Shown piece after piece: positions 27,480 to 36,637 of a DNA stretch of 43,908 nt; positions within the stretch are counted from its first letter, which is position 1; the number at the start of each line of letters is the position of its first letter. The position numbers and the translations under genes were made by a program. The notes under the pieces were generated by a model. It saw nothing but the letters and a program-made list of their open reading frames with translations, was not told where the DNA came from and ran no database searches. Source of the stretch: Bacteroides sp. (GTDB lineage: Bacteria > Bacteroidota > Bacteroidia > Bacteroidales > Bacteroidaceae); assembly GCA_021203405.1 (NCBI GenBank), contig JAJQBG010000006.1, positions 1-43,908 on the forward strand. The letters run 5' to 3'.

Positions 27480-29813
27480 CTAAAACGGATATCCGACGGC
27501 CAGGTGCCACCCCAGGCTATTTTTAAATTTCGGCATATTGTAATAACCACTTTTCCCGGTATCGTAAGGAGCATGGATACCCACCCCGCAATCGAAACGT
27601 ACCACCAGAAAGTCAAGGTCGTACCGAAGACCGGCTCCGGTCCCCAGCGCTATCTCATCCCAGAAGTTTCCTTTGGCGAGCTTGCCACCGGGACGACCCG
27701 GATCCTTTTTAATTAACCAGACATTACCGGCATCCAGAAAGACGGCTCCTTCCAGATTACCCACTATTTTAAAACGATACTCTACATTTCCTTCTAATTT
27801 AAATTCCCCGGTCTGCTTCAGGTAGCTATAAGTGGTTACACTATCAGTAAGGGCAGGATCAAAAGAGCCAGGTCCTATAGTACGAATAGTAAATGCTCGT
27901 ATACTATTGGCTCCTCCGATATAAAATTGCTCACTGTAAGGTGCACGGGACATATTACCATACGGAAAAATAACACCACCCATCAGACGGGTAGCGATCG
28001 ATTGTTTTGGGGTAATGGGAATGGTATAACGTATTTCTGAAGTAAGTTTTATAAACTGGGCAAAAGGATTTCCTAAAAATTGTTTCTCTTTTTTCTTAAA
28101 AGATTGTCCGAAAATAGCATAAATTCCAGAGGTAATATTCCCCGCAGAGGTTATAGAAGATTGCCACCAGAGGTGATTCCGTTTCCGGCGCAGTTGTCCG
28201 TTATCATAGGTATAGGTATAGCTCATAGCCGGAATGAACTGACTAGTAAAACTCTGTTCCAAAGCGGGATTATCCTCAATTATCTGATTAAATTCATCCG
28301 TAGTCTTTGTAAACAGGTTAAAAGTAAGGCGGAAAGGAACAACCGTATGTTTACTCACCCGGGTAGTTTGTATATCGTACTGTATATCTCCTCCAAAAGA
28401 GTACATCCGGAAAAAGCGGGGGCGGTTAAGCAGGTCTCCGTATAAACGGAAAGAGGTAGTAGCCGGATAGTCGTATTCCTTATCATTGATTAAAGGAAAA
28501 AGCAACCGGGGAAAAGATAAGACTGTATTGATGCCCAGTTCATAGGAGTTGGTACGGGAACTATTCCCGTCTACCGATGAATTGGTTTGCCACTCATATG
28601 AACCACGCAAATTAACCGTAAAGGTTTCGGCACTACGCAAGAGATTTTTGCGAGTTACCGTAAACACAGCCCCGGGACCTATATAATCATTACTTTTAGA
28701 AGTAACATTGGCCTCAAACTCACTGTAAATAGGAAGATCGTAGGAGGTCATGATCTGCATATTGAGCGAATCTCCCCGCATGGTAGAATCCTGGGGAGTA
28801 AACTGCATCTCCGTATACCGGAAAATACCCAACTGGTTGAAACGTTCCTGGGTACGGGTATGCCTGCGCTGTGTATAAAGATCACCCGGGTGGAGTTGGA
28901 ACATCTTATAAATGATCTTGGGGCGAAGCCCCAGTTTATCCCGGTAATGAATAACCAGGTCGTTGTAAACCAGAGAGTCATTGGGAGGATTCCCATAAAC
29001 ATTATTCATCAGCACGGTGGTCTTTCCGATATACCAGGGTTTCAAAGCTGCATCCGGTATTCCGGATCTGGGAGTCAACACCAGGGGTACATGGTATTGT
29101 ACCTGAGTAGTGTCTGCCAGTACGGAAATATAATCGGGACGAAAATAGTAATATCCCCGGTTACGGAGCAGGGCACTCATGCGGCTGCGTTCCGAATCAA
29201 TGGTCACCACATTGAAGTGCTCTCCCCGGTGCAGCAGCGTTCCCCGCTGGCTGCGTTCAAAAAGACGCATCATCGGGTCAGGAAATCCTTTGATGGTAAT
29301 ACTATCCAGGAAATAGGGATAGTTAAAATCAATGGTATATTGCACTTTAGCCTTCCGGTCACCGGCCGGAATGGTATCCCACGCTACAGTTCCATTGAAA
29401 TAGCCGTAATCGTGTAACAGGTTGGTAGCTACTTTAGTACGGAGTTCCGGATTTACCGTACTGATATAAACCGGAGTGGCAGCCAGCCGCTCAAACAGCC
29501 AGTACCCGAAACCTTTCTTGTTTTCATACTTTACCAGTGCATTGTACATCCACAGTCCGAAAGGAATAGGAAAACGGATACGGTCACTCCCGAAAAGAGA
29601 GTTATTGGGAGCTTTATGTAAAGCAGCATTGACCTCTGCGCTCGTCTCTTTTCCATGCTCCGAATTATCTTCATGGATAACGATCTTCTTTTTTTGTCCG
29701 GTATAGAGCACTTCTCCCTCAGGCAGGTTGCGGGTAGTACTACACGAAACCAGCAGAAGTATCAGCGCAAGCAGGGATGCAACGGTTTTATAGTTGGCTT
29801 TGTAAATTTTCAT
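27480..29813 (-). CDS. tamL: TamL: BamA/TamA-family outer-membrane lipoprotein
   Basis: This intact 777-residue protein is an Omp85-family lipoprotein. The signal peptide ends at LLLVSCSTTRNLPEGEVLYTG, the lipobox opening typical of the Bacteroidetes TamA-like lipoprotein TamL. POTRA-type regions follow (VQYTIDFNYPYFLDSITIKGF, PKIIYKMFQLHPGDLYTQRR with RTQERFNQLGIFRYTEMQF). The C-terminal half is a beta barrel with the surface-antigen signature (FYIGGANSIRAFTIRTIGPGSF, EGAVFLDAGNVWL) and ends in aromatic VGYPF. It starts 6 bases after the tamB stop, so both are on one transcript. In the TAM complex the Omp85 partner and TamB span the envelope and aid outer-membrane protein or lipid transport. 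Confidence 0.9.
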   Translation of the reverse strand: MKIYKANYKTVASLLALILLLVSCSTTRNLPEGEVLYTGQKKKIVIHEDNSEHGKETSAEVNAALHKAPNNSLFGSDRIRFPIPFGLWMYNALVKYENKKGFGYWLFERLAATPVYISTVNPELRTKVATNLLHDYGYFNGTVAWDTIPAGDRKAKVQYTIDFNYPYFLDSITIKGFPDPMMRLFERSQRGTLLHRGEHFNVVTIDSERSRMSALLRNRGYYYFRPDYISVLADTTQVQYHVPLVLTPRSGIPDAALKPWYIGKTTVLMNNVYGNPPNDSLVYNDLVIHYRDKLGLRPKIIYKMFQLHPGDLYTQRRHTRTQERFNQLGIFRYTEMQFTPQDSTMRGDSLNMQIMTSYDLPIYSEFEANVTSKSNDYIGPGAVFTVTRKNLLRSAETFTVNLRGSYEWQTNSSVDGNSSRTNSYELGINTVLSFPRLLFPLINDKEYDYPATTSFRLYGDLLNRPRFFRMYSFGGDIQYDIQTTRVSKHTVVPFRLTFNLFTKTTDEFNQIIEDNPALEQSFTSQFIPAMSYTYTYDNGQLRRKRNHLWWQSSITSAGNITSGIYAIFGQSFKKKEKQFLGNPFAQFIKLTSEIRYTIPITPKQSIATRLMGGVIFPYGNMSRAPYSEQFYIGGANSIRAFTIRTIGPGSFDPALTDSVTTYSYLKQTGEFKLEGNVEYRFKIVGNLEGAVFLDAGNVWLIKKDPGRPGGKLAKGNFWDEIALGTGAGLRYDLDFLVVRFDCGVGIHAPYDTGKSGYYNMPKFKNSLGWHLAVGYPF

Positions 29814-29819
29814 CGGGTG

Positions 29820-32800
29820 TTACGATCTTTGTTTTTTTCTACGGAATGTGAACAGCTCTTTGAGACGATATACTTTTTTACGAAGGATCAAACCTGCCCC
29901 GGTCTCTGTGATCTCTCCTTCGAGAACACTCTCGTAATTTTTGTTGTGGAACAGACGTACATAGCGGGAACCCGTGGCATCCAGTCTGTACTCCAGCGAA
30001 ACATTATCAATAAAGTTATCATCTGTATTGGCATTATTGCCACTGGATACTTTTCCCCCGATCACAACCTGCACCCGGTCATTAAAAAAACGTTGGGAGT
30101 ATCGGAAATTGTAATCTGTACGACGGCCATCTGTTCCGTCATAATTGGCCATCTCAAAATCAATATTGGCATCTTTCAGGATCGAACCGGCAATATTAGA
30201 TATTTCGCTGTTCAGGAAGTTATTAAAAGCTGAATTTACATCAAATCCTCCGATACTTCCCCCTCCGGCCAGATAGACTCCGGTTGCCATCAGGGTAATG
30301 GCCTGTTTACTTCGCTCTTCGGCAGCCATAGCCGTAAGCTGGGTCTGTATCGCTGCATCTTCCGGAGCTTCGAGGTCAAAGACCAGATCCATATCTTCCA
30401 GACGATTCTTTACAGAGACCGATACATCAAAATCAATGGTACGGTTGTTGTTACCATCATTCACCTGGGCCCGCAACCGTTCTGAAGCTTTTACATTGAT
30501 ATTCGGGTCCATCGGGTCCCCGCTCCACTCCACGTAACTACCCTCCTGGATCTGGAACTCTTTCAGTGGTACTACCGGCAGGGAGTAGTTTAGCCGTCCG
30601 CCTGTCAGGGTATATCTTCCGGTCAGGGTCAGGTCCGTAGCCGGTGTATATTGCAGGGAGAGATCACCTCCACCCTCTACTTCTACATAACTCTGCCGGT
30701 CTGTAGTGAGATCCACCCGCAGTTGTACAGCCGGATCGATCTGAACGGTCATGCCCAGATCAATGCCTCCCAGGTCTACCCGTTCCTCTTCCTGTGCATT
30801 AGCCAGGGAAATGGTATCACTGAAGGAGACGAATGTAACGACATCGTTCAGGCGATCCTGCACGGTAAGGGGAGAATCAGCCAGTACGTATGTAGCATCC
30901 GTATTTCCCAATACCCGGATATTTCCCCGCATTTTCAGGGCATCCACCGGTCCCTGTACCGTGGCATTGAGATCAATATAGGCTTTCCCGTAAGCCAGGG
31001 AAGATCGGGTACGCGGTGCGTTTAATATCTCATAATTGCTGGCCTGCATGGTCAGATCAGCCGTTGCATGGGCAATATCCCTGAAGTTAACTCCTCCGTT
31101 AACCGTAAAAGGATCAGTATTACTTTGAGAATAGATCGCAAAATCAGTAAAGGCTACCGTATTCTCTACAATTTGTAAAGGTCGGTTATCGAGCCGGAAG
31201 TATACACCGTACAAGGTAGAGCTGACTGCGACACTATCCAGCGCCAACTCACCATTGATCAGAGGATTAGCAGTGGCTCCGTTCACGGTAAGTTCACCAT
31301 CCATATCGCCCGAAAGCTCGGCCACTCCTCCGGGAATAAATACATTGGCTGTTTTCATTGGGAAATGTTCCAGATCGACTGTGGCTGAAATACTGTCACC
31401 CGGCATAGAGGGAGTAGCATAGTAAGTTCCGTTAGCCATCAATACCTCGGTATCCTCATAAGAGAGGTAAGAGTTTACATAGTGTTGTCCACCATCTCCC
31501 GGTAACCAGGTAGCTCCCAGCATCAGATCGCCTACAGGCTGGCGTTCATAGGTAAAATCGTCGATATCTACCTCTACAGAGAGCTGCATATTCTGAGATG
31601 TCTGTATATAGTTGGCTTCCAGGGATAAAACTCCGGTAAATTCAGGCAGGAAAGGGAAGCCGTCAGAGATCTCCTTTAGCTGGATCTGTCTTAACTCCAC
31701 ATCAATATTCTGGAGAGAGGTAGAATCGGGAAGAGAGTGTAGCCGGAGACCCATCCCCTGATCATCCAGCATATCCACATCGGCAGTAACCCGCTGGTCA
31801 TATCCCAGCAGGATATAGTTATCATCATTCAGGTGAAAATCATGGAAAGCAACTACCGGATTCTCCGGCAATAATTTGAACAGAATACTATTCTCCTGCG
31901 GAGTTGCATTAAGCCCCAGTAGTACCCCTGTTTCTCCCTTTCCATTCTGATACTCCAACATCATTTCTCCATCGTCGTTCCGGAGTTCTCCGGTCAGGGA
32001 AGCTTTAAAGGTATAATTAGGATTCCGGGGGCCATTGACCACAGACCCATAAAAATTCATCATGGAAGTATCCTGCCGTACAACAAACTGGATGGTATCC
32101 AACTGGAAATCGTTTACCCGCAGACGATTTACCTGTGCCCGTCCGTTGATCCCCCAATCGGGAGCCGCGCCAAACCGCAGGTTTATATCATCAAAGTTTA
32201 TATCGCGATGTGCCAGAAAACGGTTTACCGGATTATTATTACCGGCATTCACTGCAATTACCACTGTAGGAAGTGCCTGGCGAAGCTCTACATGATTCAG
32301 GTAACGAGCTTCGATCTGCTCTGTCAGCACCTTCGCAAACTCAGTGGATCGTCCGATCAACTCTTCCAGGGTACTGCGGGCACGAAGCCGGAATATAAGG
32401 TCGCCGGCGCTGAGGTTAGCCATCGTCGTATCCCGGTGTGCCTCGGCCGAAGCACTGAAGGCAAAAGGACGGGACTGTTCGCGGGGGATCAGACCCAACT
32501 GATAAAAATCAATATTGGCTACATCCAACCGCACCTTACCATCGGTATAATCGGTCAGTAGATTATACTCGCCGCTGGCCATAAAAGTAGCCAGGTTGTT
32601 ATTACTCATTACCTCTCCGGATACCATCCCCCGACTCAGGGCTGCGTTGATATCAATACCATAAAAATTCCAATGTGTATATTCAAGCCTGTTGACCCGT
32701 GCCTTTACCTGTGCCGTACTTCCGCCGGAAGTAAAGTCAAATCCTTGTCCTGTAGCCCTTGCAACCATACTAAGCGTATAGAGGGAATCATGGGGCAGAA

Positions 32801-34289
32801 AATGGTCGATCTGTAAACTATCTATACGCATACGGGCCCGGTACTCTTCCGTATCTGTATTAAGGCCGGCCTGAATGGCAACACGCCCCTCCTGTTCCCG
32901 AAGGGTAAGATCTGCCTGATACTCTACTCCCTGTGCCGTAACAGTGCCGGCAATGCCTATATTATGGGGAATAACAAAGGTGGTGTCAGCCAACTGACCG
33001 GAAAAAGCTTTCAGGAAATTAAGGTTGATGGCAGTACCATTTATATCCACGGCACCGCTCCGGAGACGGTCGTCTCCTATATGCTGTGCCGACCCGGAGG
33101 CAGTGAGTTCAAGAGTTCCCGGTAGCTGCACAGAAAGGTTGGAAATATCTACATGCTGCTGGTTCCCTTCGATCAACCCTTGTACGGAGAGATTCCGGTT
33201 GGGATAGGCACTTTTAAGGTCAGTAGGCAGATCCGGTGCAAAAAGGAAAATATCCTGTTTACCGATATAAGCCCGCAGGTCAGCTTCAATCTCCCCCTTT
33301 CCTCCGGGTGTAAAAGCATCCCAGGCGATCCGGCTACGAAGATCCACCTGTGAATGAGTAGTCCGTAGGCTCAGTTCAGGTATCCACAAACGAGTGTCGT
33401 CCGAATAGAGCCTTCCGTTAAAAGAGGTAACCGCCAGTCCGGATCGTTCGTTAAAGGCAAGTTCATTGATCAGGGCCTGCATTTGTCTGCCCTGATACAA
33501 TACAGAGTCTGCCCGGAGAGTTAAATCGCGCACACTAATATGTCCGGGATCAAAACCGGCCACTGCCGGGACATCGGGTACAGTGGTATAACTTGCATTG
33601 CCTCGGCTCACACTTACGATTTCCGCCGTATACCGCTGATCGGCCAGGAGGACCTCTGCCTCTCTTACCTCTCCTTCTCCGACAAAAGCCGTAAGATAGA
33701 GGCTATCCAAAGGCATATCCAGAGCAAAAGCGACCTCTTTCAGGGCAAGTTTCTCTACATGGATCTGCCAGTTAACCGCAATGGTACTATCTTTTTCTGT
33801 CTCTGTAGTATCGTTCAGCAACAAAGAGATATTGGTATTCTCAATCTCTATAGTGTTGATACCGGCAATCTGGCTTTTCAGATAGATACCGTCACTGTTA
33901 AAATGGAGACGTCCCAGGGTGCCTGTGATCTCCATTCCTTCCAGAAAATCTCCGGAATTGATGATCCCCTCTTCGAGGGTGACTCCTTCTAATTCTACCT
34001 CTCCTTTGAAGAGAGGGATCAGATGCACACCGGCATCCAGTTTTCCCAGGTAAAGCAACGTATCACTCTCCTGCGTAACTGCCACCCCTCCTACCACCAG
34101 GTTAAGCGGGAACCCCAGACGGATCTTTTCTATGGAAACTGTTTTACCCAGCGTAGTGGATAAATAACCGGCAGCCTTCTGTTTCAGAACATTCTGGACA
34201 GGAGGTATATAGAGAAGAACAAAAAGAATCAAAAAAATAAGGAGGGGACTTACCAGAATAAGTCCGATATACTTAAGCCACCTACGCAT
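29820..34289 (-). CDS. tamB: TamB: translocation and assembly module inner-membrane protein (DUF490/AsmA-like)
   Basis: This intact 1489-residue protein has an N-terminal membrane anchor (IGLILVSPLLIFLILFVLLYI) followed by QNVLKQKAAGYLSTTLGKTVSIEKIRLGFPLNLVVGGV, the AsmA-like start of TamB. The long middle is repetitive beta structure, as expected for the hydrophobic groove of this bridge-like lipid-transport family. The C-terminal DUF490 region includes LRVDLTTDRQSYVEVEGGGDLSLQYTPATDLTLTGRYTLTGG and SIGGFDVNSAFNNFLNSEISNIAGSILKDANIDFEM, plus RTDYNFRYSQRFFNDRVQVVIGGKVSSG. It lies directly upstream of tamL. The protein likely spans the periplasm to meet TamL. It is the largest gene here and shows no lesion. 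Confidence 0.92.
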   Translation of the reverse strand: MRRWLKYIGLILVSPLLIFLILFVLLYIPPVQNVLKQKAAGYLSTTLGKTVSIEKIRLGFPLNLVVGGVAVTQESDTLLYLGKLDAGVHLIPLFKGEVELEGVTLEEGIINSGDFLEGMEITGTLGRLHFNSDGIYLKSQIAGINTIEIENTNISLLLNDTTETEKDSTIAVNWQIHVEKLALKEVAFALDMPLDSLYLTAFVGEGEVREAEVLLADQRYTAEIVSVSRGNASYTTVPDVPAVAGFDPGHISVRDLTLRADSVLYQGRQMQALINELAFNERSGLAVTSFNGRLYSDDTRLWIPELSLRTTHSQVDLRSRIAWDAFTPGGKGEIEADLRAYIGKQDIFLFAPDLPTDLKSAYPNRNLSVQGLIEGNQQHVDISNLSVQLPGTLELTASGSAQHIGDDRLRSGAVDINGTAINLNFLKAFSGQLADTTFVIPHNIGIAGTVTAQGVEYQADLTLREQEGRVAIQAGLNTDTEEYRARMRIDSLQIDHFLPHDSLYTLSMVARATGQGFDFTSGGSTAQVKARVNRLEYTHWNFYGIDINAALSRGMVSGEVMSNNNLATFMASGEYNLLTDYTDGKVRLDVANIDFYQLGLIPREQSRPFAFSASAEAHRDTTMANLSAGDLIFRLRARSTLEELIGRSTEFAKVLTEQIEARYLNHVELRQALPTVVIAVNAGNNNPVNRFLAHRDINFDDINLRFGAAPDWGINGRAQVNRLRVNDFQLDTIQFVVRQDTSMMNFYGSVVNGPRNPNYTFKASLTGELRNDDGEMMLEYQNGKGETGVLLGLNATPQENSILFKLLPENPVVAFHDFHLNDDNYILLGYDQRVTADVDMLDDQGMGLRLHSLPDSTSLQNIDVELRQIQLKEISDGFPFLPEFTGVLSLEANYIQTSQNMQLSVEVDIDDFTYERQPVGDLMLGATWLPGDGGQHYVNSYLSYEDTEVLMANGTYYATPSMPGDSISATVDLEHFPMKTANVFIPGGVAELSGDMDGELTVNGATANPLINGELALDSVAVSSTLYGVYFRLDNRPLQIVENTVAFTDFAIYSQSNTDPFTVNGGVNFRDIAHATADLTMQASNYEILNAPRTRSSLAYGKAYIDLNATVQGPVDALKMRGNIRVLGNTDATYVLADSPLTVQDRLNDVVTFVSFSDTISLANAQEEERVDLGGIDLGMTVQIDPAVQLRVDLTTDRQSYVEVEGGGDLSLQYTPATDLTLTGRYTLTGGRLNYSLPVVPLKEFQIQEGSYVEWSGDPMDPNINVKASERLRAQVNDGNNNRTIDFDVSVSVKNRLEDMDLVFDLEAPEDAAIQTQLTAMAAEERSKQAITLMATGVYLAGGGSIGGFDVNSAFNNFLNSEISNIAGSILKDANIDFEMANYDGTDGRRTDYNFRYSQRFFNDRVQVVIGGKVSSGNNANTDDNFIDNVSLEYRLDATGSRYVRLFHNKNYESVLEGEITETGAGLILRKKVYRLKELFTFRRKKQRS

Positions 34290-34546
34290 ACATATCTTTG
34301 GATTTCAATACAAAGTAAACAAAAAATTTCGAATATTCGAATAAATGTTGAGGGAATTCAGCATATAATGCGGGAACAATACCGTTGTAACGGAAGCTTC
34401 TTAAAACAGAGACCGTTTATACCTACCTACGGGATAGGCCAGCAAGTGCTATTCCCAAAGGGGAAAATAACTTTTTGATAAAAAGAAATTGTATCTTTGT
34501 CGCAGGAAGACAAGAAAACTTCTTCATTATCCTTAGCAGATATGCC
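34290..34546. other. Divergent intergenic region between tamB and the PPIase gene
   Basis: No gene is seen. It contains the likely PPIase promoter at 34492-34499. A plus-strand TATCTTTG also occurs at 34292-34299, too far from the PPIase ATG to be its main promoter. Confidence 0.45.
34492..34499 (+). promoter_or_regulatory. Putative -7 element for the PPIase-M16-MATE-kinase run
   Basis: TATCTTTG matches TAnnTTTG, 47 bases before the ATG at 34547. A TTTTG ends at 34477, closer than the usual -33 spacing. Confidence 0.55.
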
Positions 34547-35389
34547 ATGAAAATCTTAAAAACTTTTTTAATTACTATAACTGCACTCCTTGTAATGGGT
34601 TGCAATGCTAAAAACAGAGAAGAAAAAATGGAAAATCAAACGGAACCGATCGTACTGATCGAAACAGCCAAAGGCACTATTAAAATAAAACTGTATAATG
34701 AAACTCCTCTGCATCGGGATAACTTTCTGAAATTAGTTAAGGATAAAACATACGAAGGAACACTGTTTCACCGGGTGATCAACTAATTCATGATCCAGGC
34801 AGGAGATCCGGAATCGAAAAATGCTCCTAAAGACAAGATGCTGGGATCGGGAGATGTGGGTTATACTATTCCGGCAGAGTTTGTTTATCCGAAATATTTC
34901 CATAAAAAAGGTGCCCTGAGTGCAGCACGTATGGGAGATAATGTAAATCCGGAAAAAGAATCATCCGGTTGTCAGTTCTACATTGTAACCGGAAAAGTGT
35001 ACGACGGAACTTCGCTCTTTGAAATGGAAGAGCAGAAAAACCAGGGAAAAGTAGAGAACATCTTTAACCAACTGGCGCAGAAAAGAATGAAAGAGATCTA
35101 TAAAATGCGCAAAGACGGAGATGAAGAGGGGCTGTACAACCTGCAGGAAGAACTGATCAACCAGGCAGAAAAAGAGGCAGCGGGACTTCCTGATTTCCAG
35201 TTCACACCGGAACAATTTACTACCTATACAACCGTTGGAGGTACCCCTCACCCGGATGGTGAATATACTGTGTTCGGTGAAGTTATTGAAGGAATAGAAG
35301 TAGTAGATGAGATACAACAGGTAAAGACCAACCGTGCCGACCGGCCGGAAGAAGATATCCGGATTTTAAAGATGACCCTACAAAAGTAA
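34547..35389 (+). pseudogene. Cyclophilin-type peptidyl-prolyl isomerase lipoprotein with an in-frame TAA
   Basis: This is a periplasmic or surface cyclophilin of about 280 residues with a lipobox (LLVMGCNAKN). The core has IETAKGTIKIKLYNETPLHRDNFLKLV, GTLFHRVIN, FMIQAGDPESKNAP, GALSAARMGDNVNPEKESSGCQFYIVTG and GEYTVFGEVIEGIEVVDEI. A TAA at 34784-34786 falls between HRVIN and FMIQ, exactly inside the conserved active-site phrase usually read HRVI-x-x-FMIQ. Both sides remain in one frame. An ATG follows four bases after the stop, so reinitiation is conceivable but would lose the first 79 residues. Start is ATG 34547; the track start is further upstream. The next gene starts directly after this one. 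Proline isomerisation for envelope proteins is the family role. Confidence 0.8.
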
Positions 35390-36637
35390 ATGACAACGAT
35401 CAACAAGCATACGCTCCCCAACGGACTTCGTATTGTACACCACGAAATGAAAAGTACTCAGATGGTAGCTGTCAATGTACTGTACGATGTAGGAGCAAAA
35501 GATGAGAACCCTGCCCATACAGGCTTTGCCCATCTCTTTGAACACCTGATGTTCGGAGGATCGGTGAATGTCCCGGATTATGACGGCCCGGTACAACTGG
35601 CAGGTGGTGAGAACAATGCCTGGACCAGTAACGACCTGACCAATTATTATATTTCCATACCGGCCCAAAATGCAGAGACTGCTTTCTGGCTGGAGAGCGA
35701 CCGGATGTTGTCCCTTGATTTCAGTGAGAAAAGCCTGGAAGTACAGCGAGGAGTAGTGATGGAAGAGTTCAAACAACGCTGCCTGAACCAGCCTTACGGA
35801 GATGTAGAGCATCTGTTACGTCCCTTAGTCTTTAAGGTACACCCCTACCGCTGGCCTACGATCGGTAAAAAGCTGGAGCATATCGCAGAAGCAACCCTGG
35901 AAGAGGTCAAAGAGTTCTTTTTTACCTACTACGCTCCTAACAACGCGATCCTGTCGGTTACCGGTAATATACCTTTTGAAAAAGTACTGGAACTGGCAGA
36001 AAAATGGTTCGGTCCTATTCCCCGTCGCAGTGTACCCATAAGAGACCTCCCTCAGGAACCCCGGCAAACAGAAGAACGGAGACTCACTGTGGAACGGAAC
36101 GTACCGTTGGACTCTATCTATATGGCCTTTCATATGTCCTCCCGCAAAGACCCGGACTACTATGCCTTTGATATCATAAGCGATCTGTTGAGTAACGGAC
36201 GCTCCAGTCGCTTCAATCGCCACCTGGTACAGGAAAAGAAATTATTTACCAGTGTAGATGCTTATATTTCGGGTACGATCGAACCCGGACTTTTCCAGAT
36301 CACAGGAAGGCCGGCTCCCGGTGTAACCATGAAAGAGGCAGAAGCCGCGATCCGGGCAGAGCTACACGAATTATGCACCCGGGCCGTAGCAGAAGAGGAG
36401 CTGGAAAAGGTAAAGAATAAATTTGAAAGTACACATATCTTCGGAAATATCAACTACCTGCATGTAGCTACTGCTCTGGCCTATCACGAACTGCTGGGAA
36501 AAGCAGAAAATATAGACCAGGAAGTAGAACGCTACCGAAGCATTACACCGGAACGTTTACAGGAAGTAGCCTGTCGTACTTTTATCCCTGAGAACAGTTC
36601 AGCTCTCTATTATTTATCAGACAAACCCAAATGCTGA
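35390..36637 (+). CDS. M16-family zinc metallopeptidase
   Basis: This intact 415-residue peptidase has the inverted zinc motif HLFEH (His48, Glu51, His52) followed by the conserved glutamate region around VQRGVVMEEFKQR. VLYDVGAKDENPAHTGFAHLFEHLMF and NAWTSNDLTNYYISIPAQN are typical of the pitrilysin/insulinase family. The C-terminal inactive M16 domain contains DIISDLLSNGRSSRFNRHLVQEKKLF. There is no signal peptide, so a cytoplasmic location is likely. It starts on the base after the PPIase stop and overlaps the MATE start by 7 bases, so these genes are translated from one transcript. Substrates are probably small peptides. Confidence 0.9.
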   Translation: MTTINKHTLPNGLRIVHHEMKSTQMVAVNVLYDVGAKDENPAHTGFAHLFEHLMFGGSVNVPDYDGPVQLAGGENNAWTSNDLTNYYISIPAQNAETAFWLESDRMLSLDFSEKSLEVQRGVVMEEFKQRCLNQPYGDVEHLLRPLVFKVHPYRWPTIGKKLEHIAEATLEEVKEFFFTYYAPNNAILSVTGNIPFEKVLELAEKWFGPIPRRSVPIRDLPQEPRQTEERRLTVERNVPLDSIYMAFHMSSRKDPDYYAFDIISDLLSNGRSSRFNRHLVQEKKLFTSVDAYISGTIEPGLFQITGRPAPGVTMKEAEAAIRAELHELCTRAVAEEELEKVKNKFESTHIFGNINYLHVATALAYHELLGKAENIDQEVERYRSITPERLQEVACRTFIPENSSALYYLSDKPKC

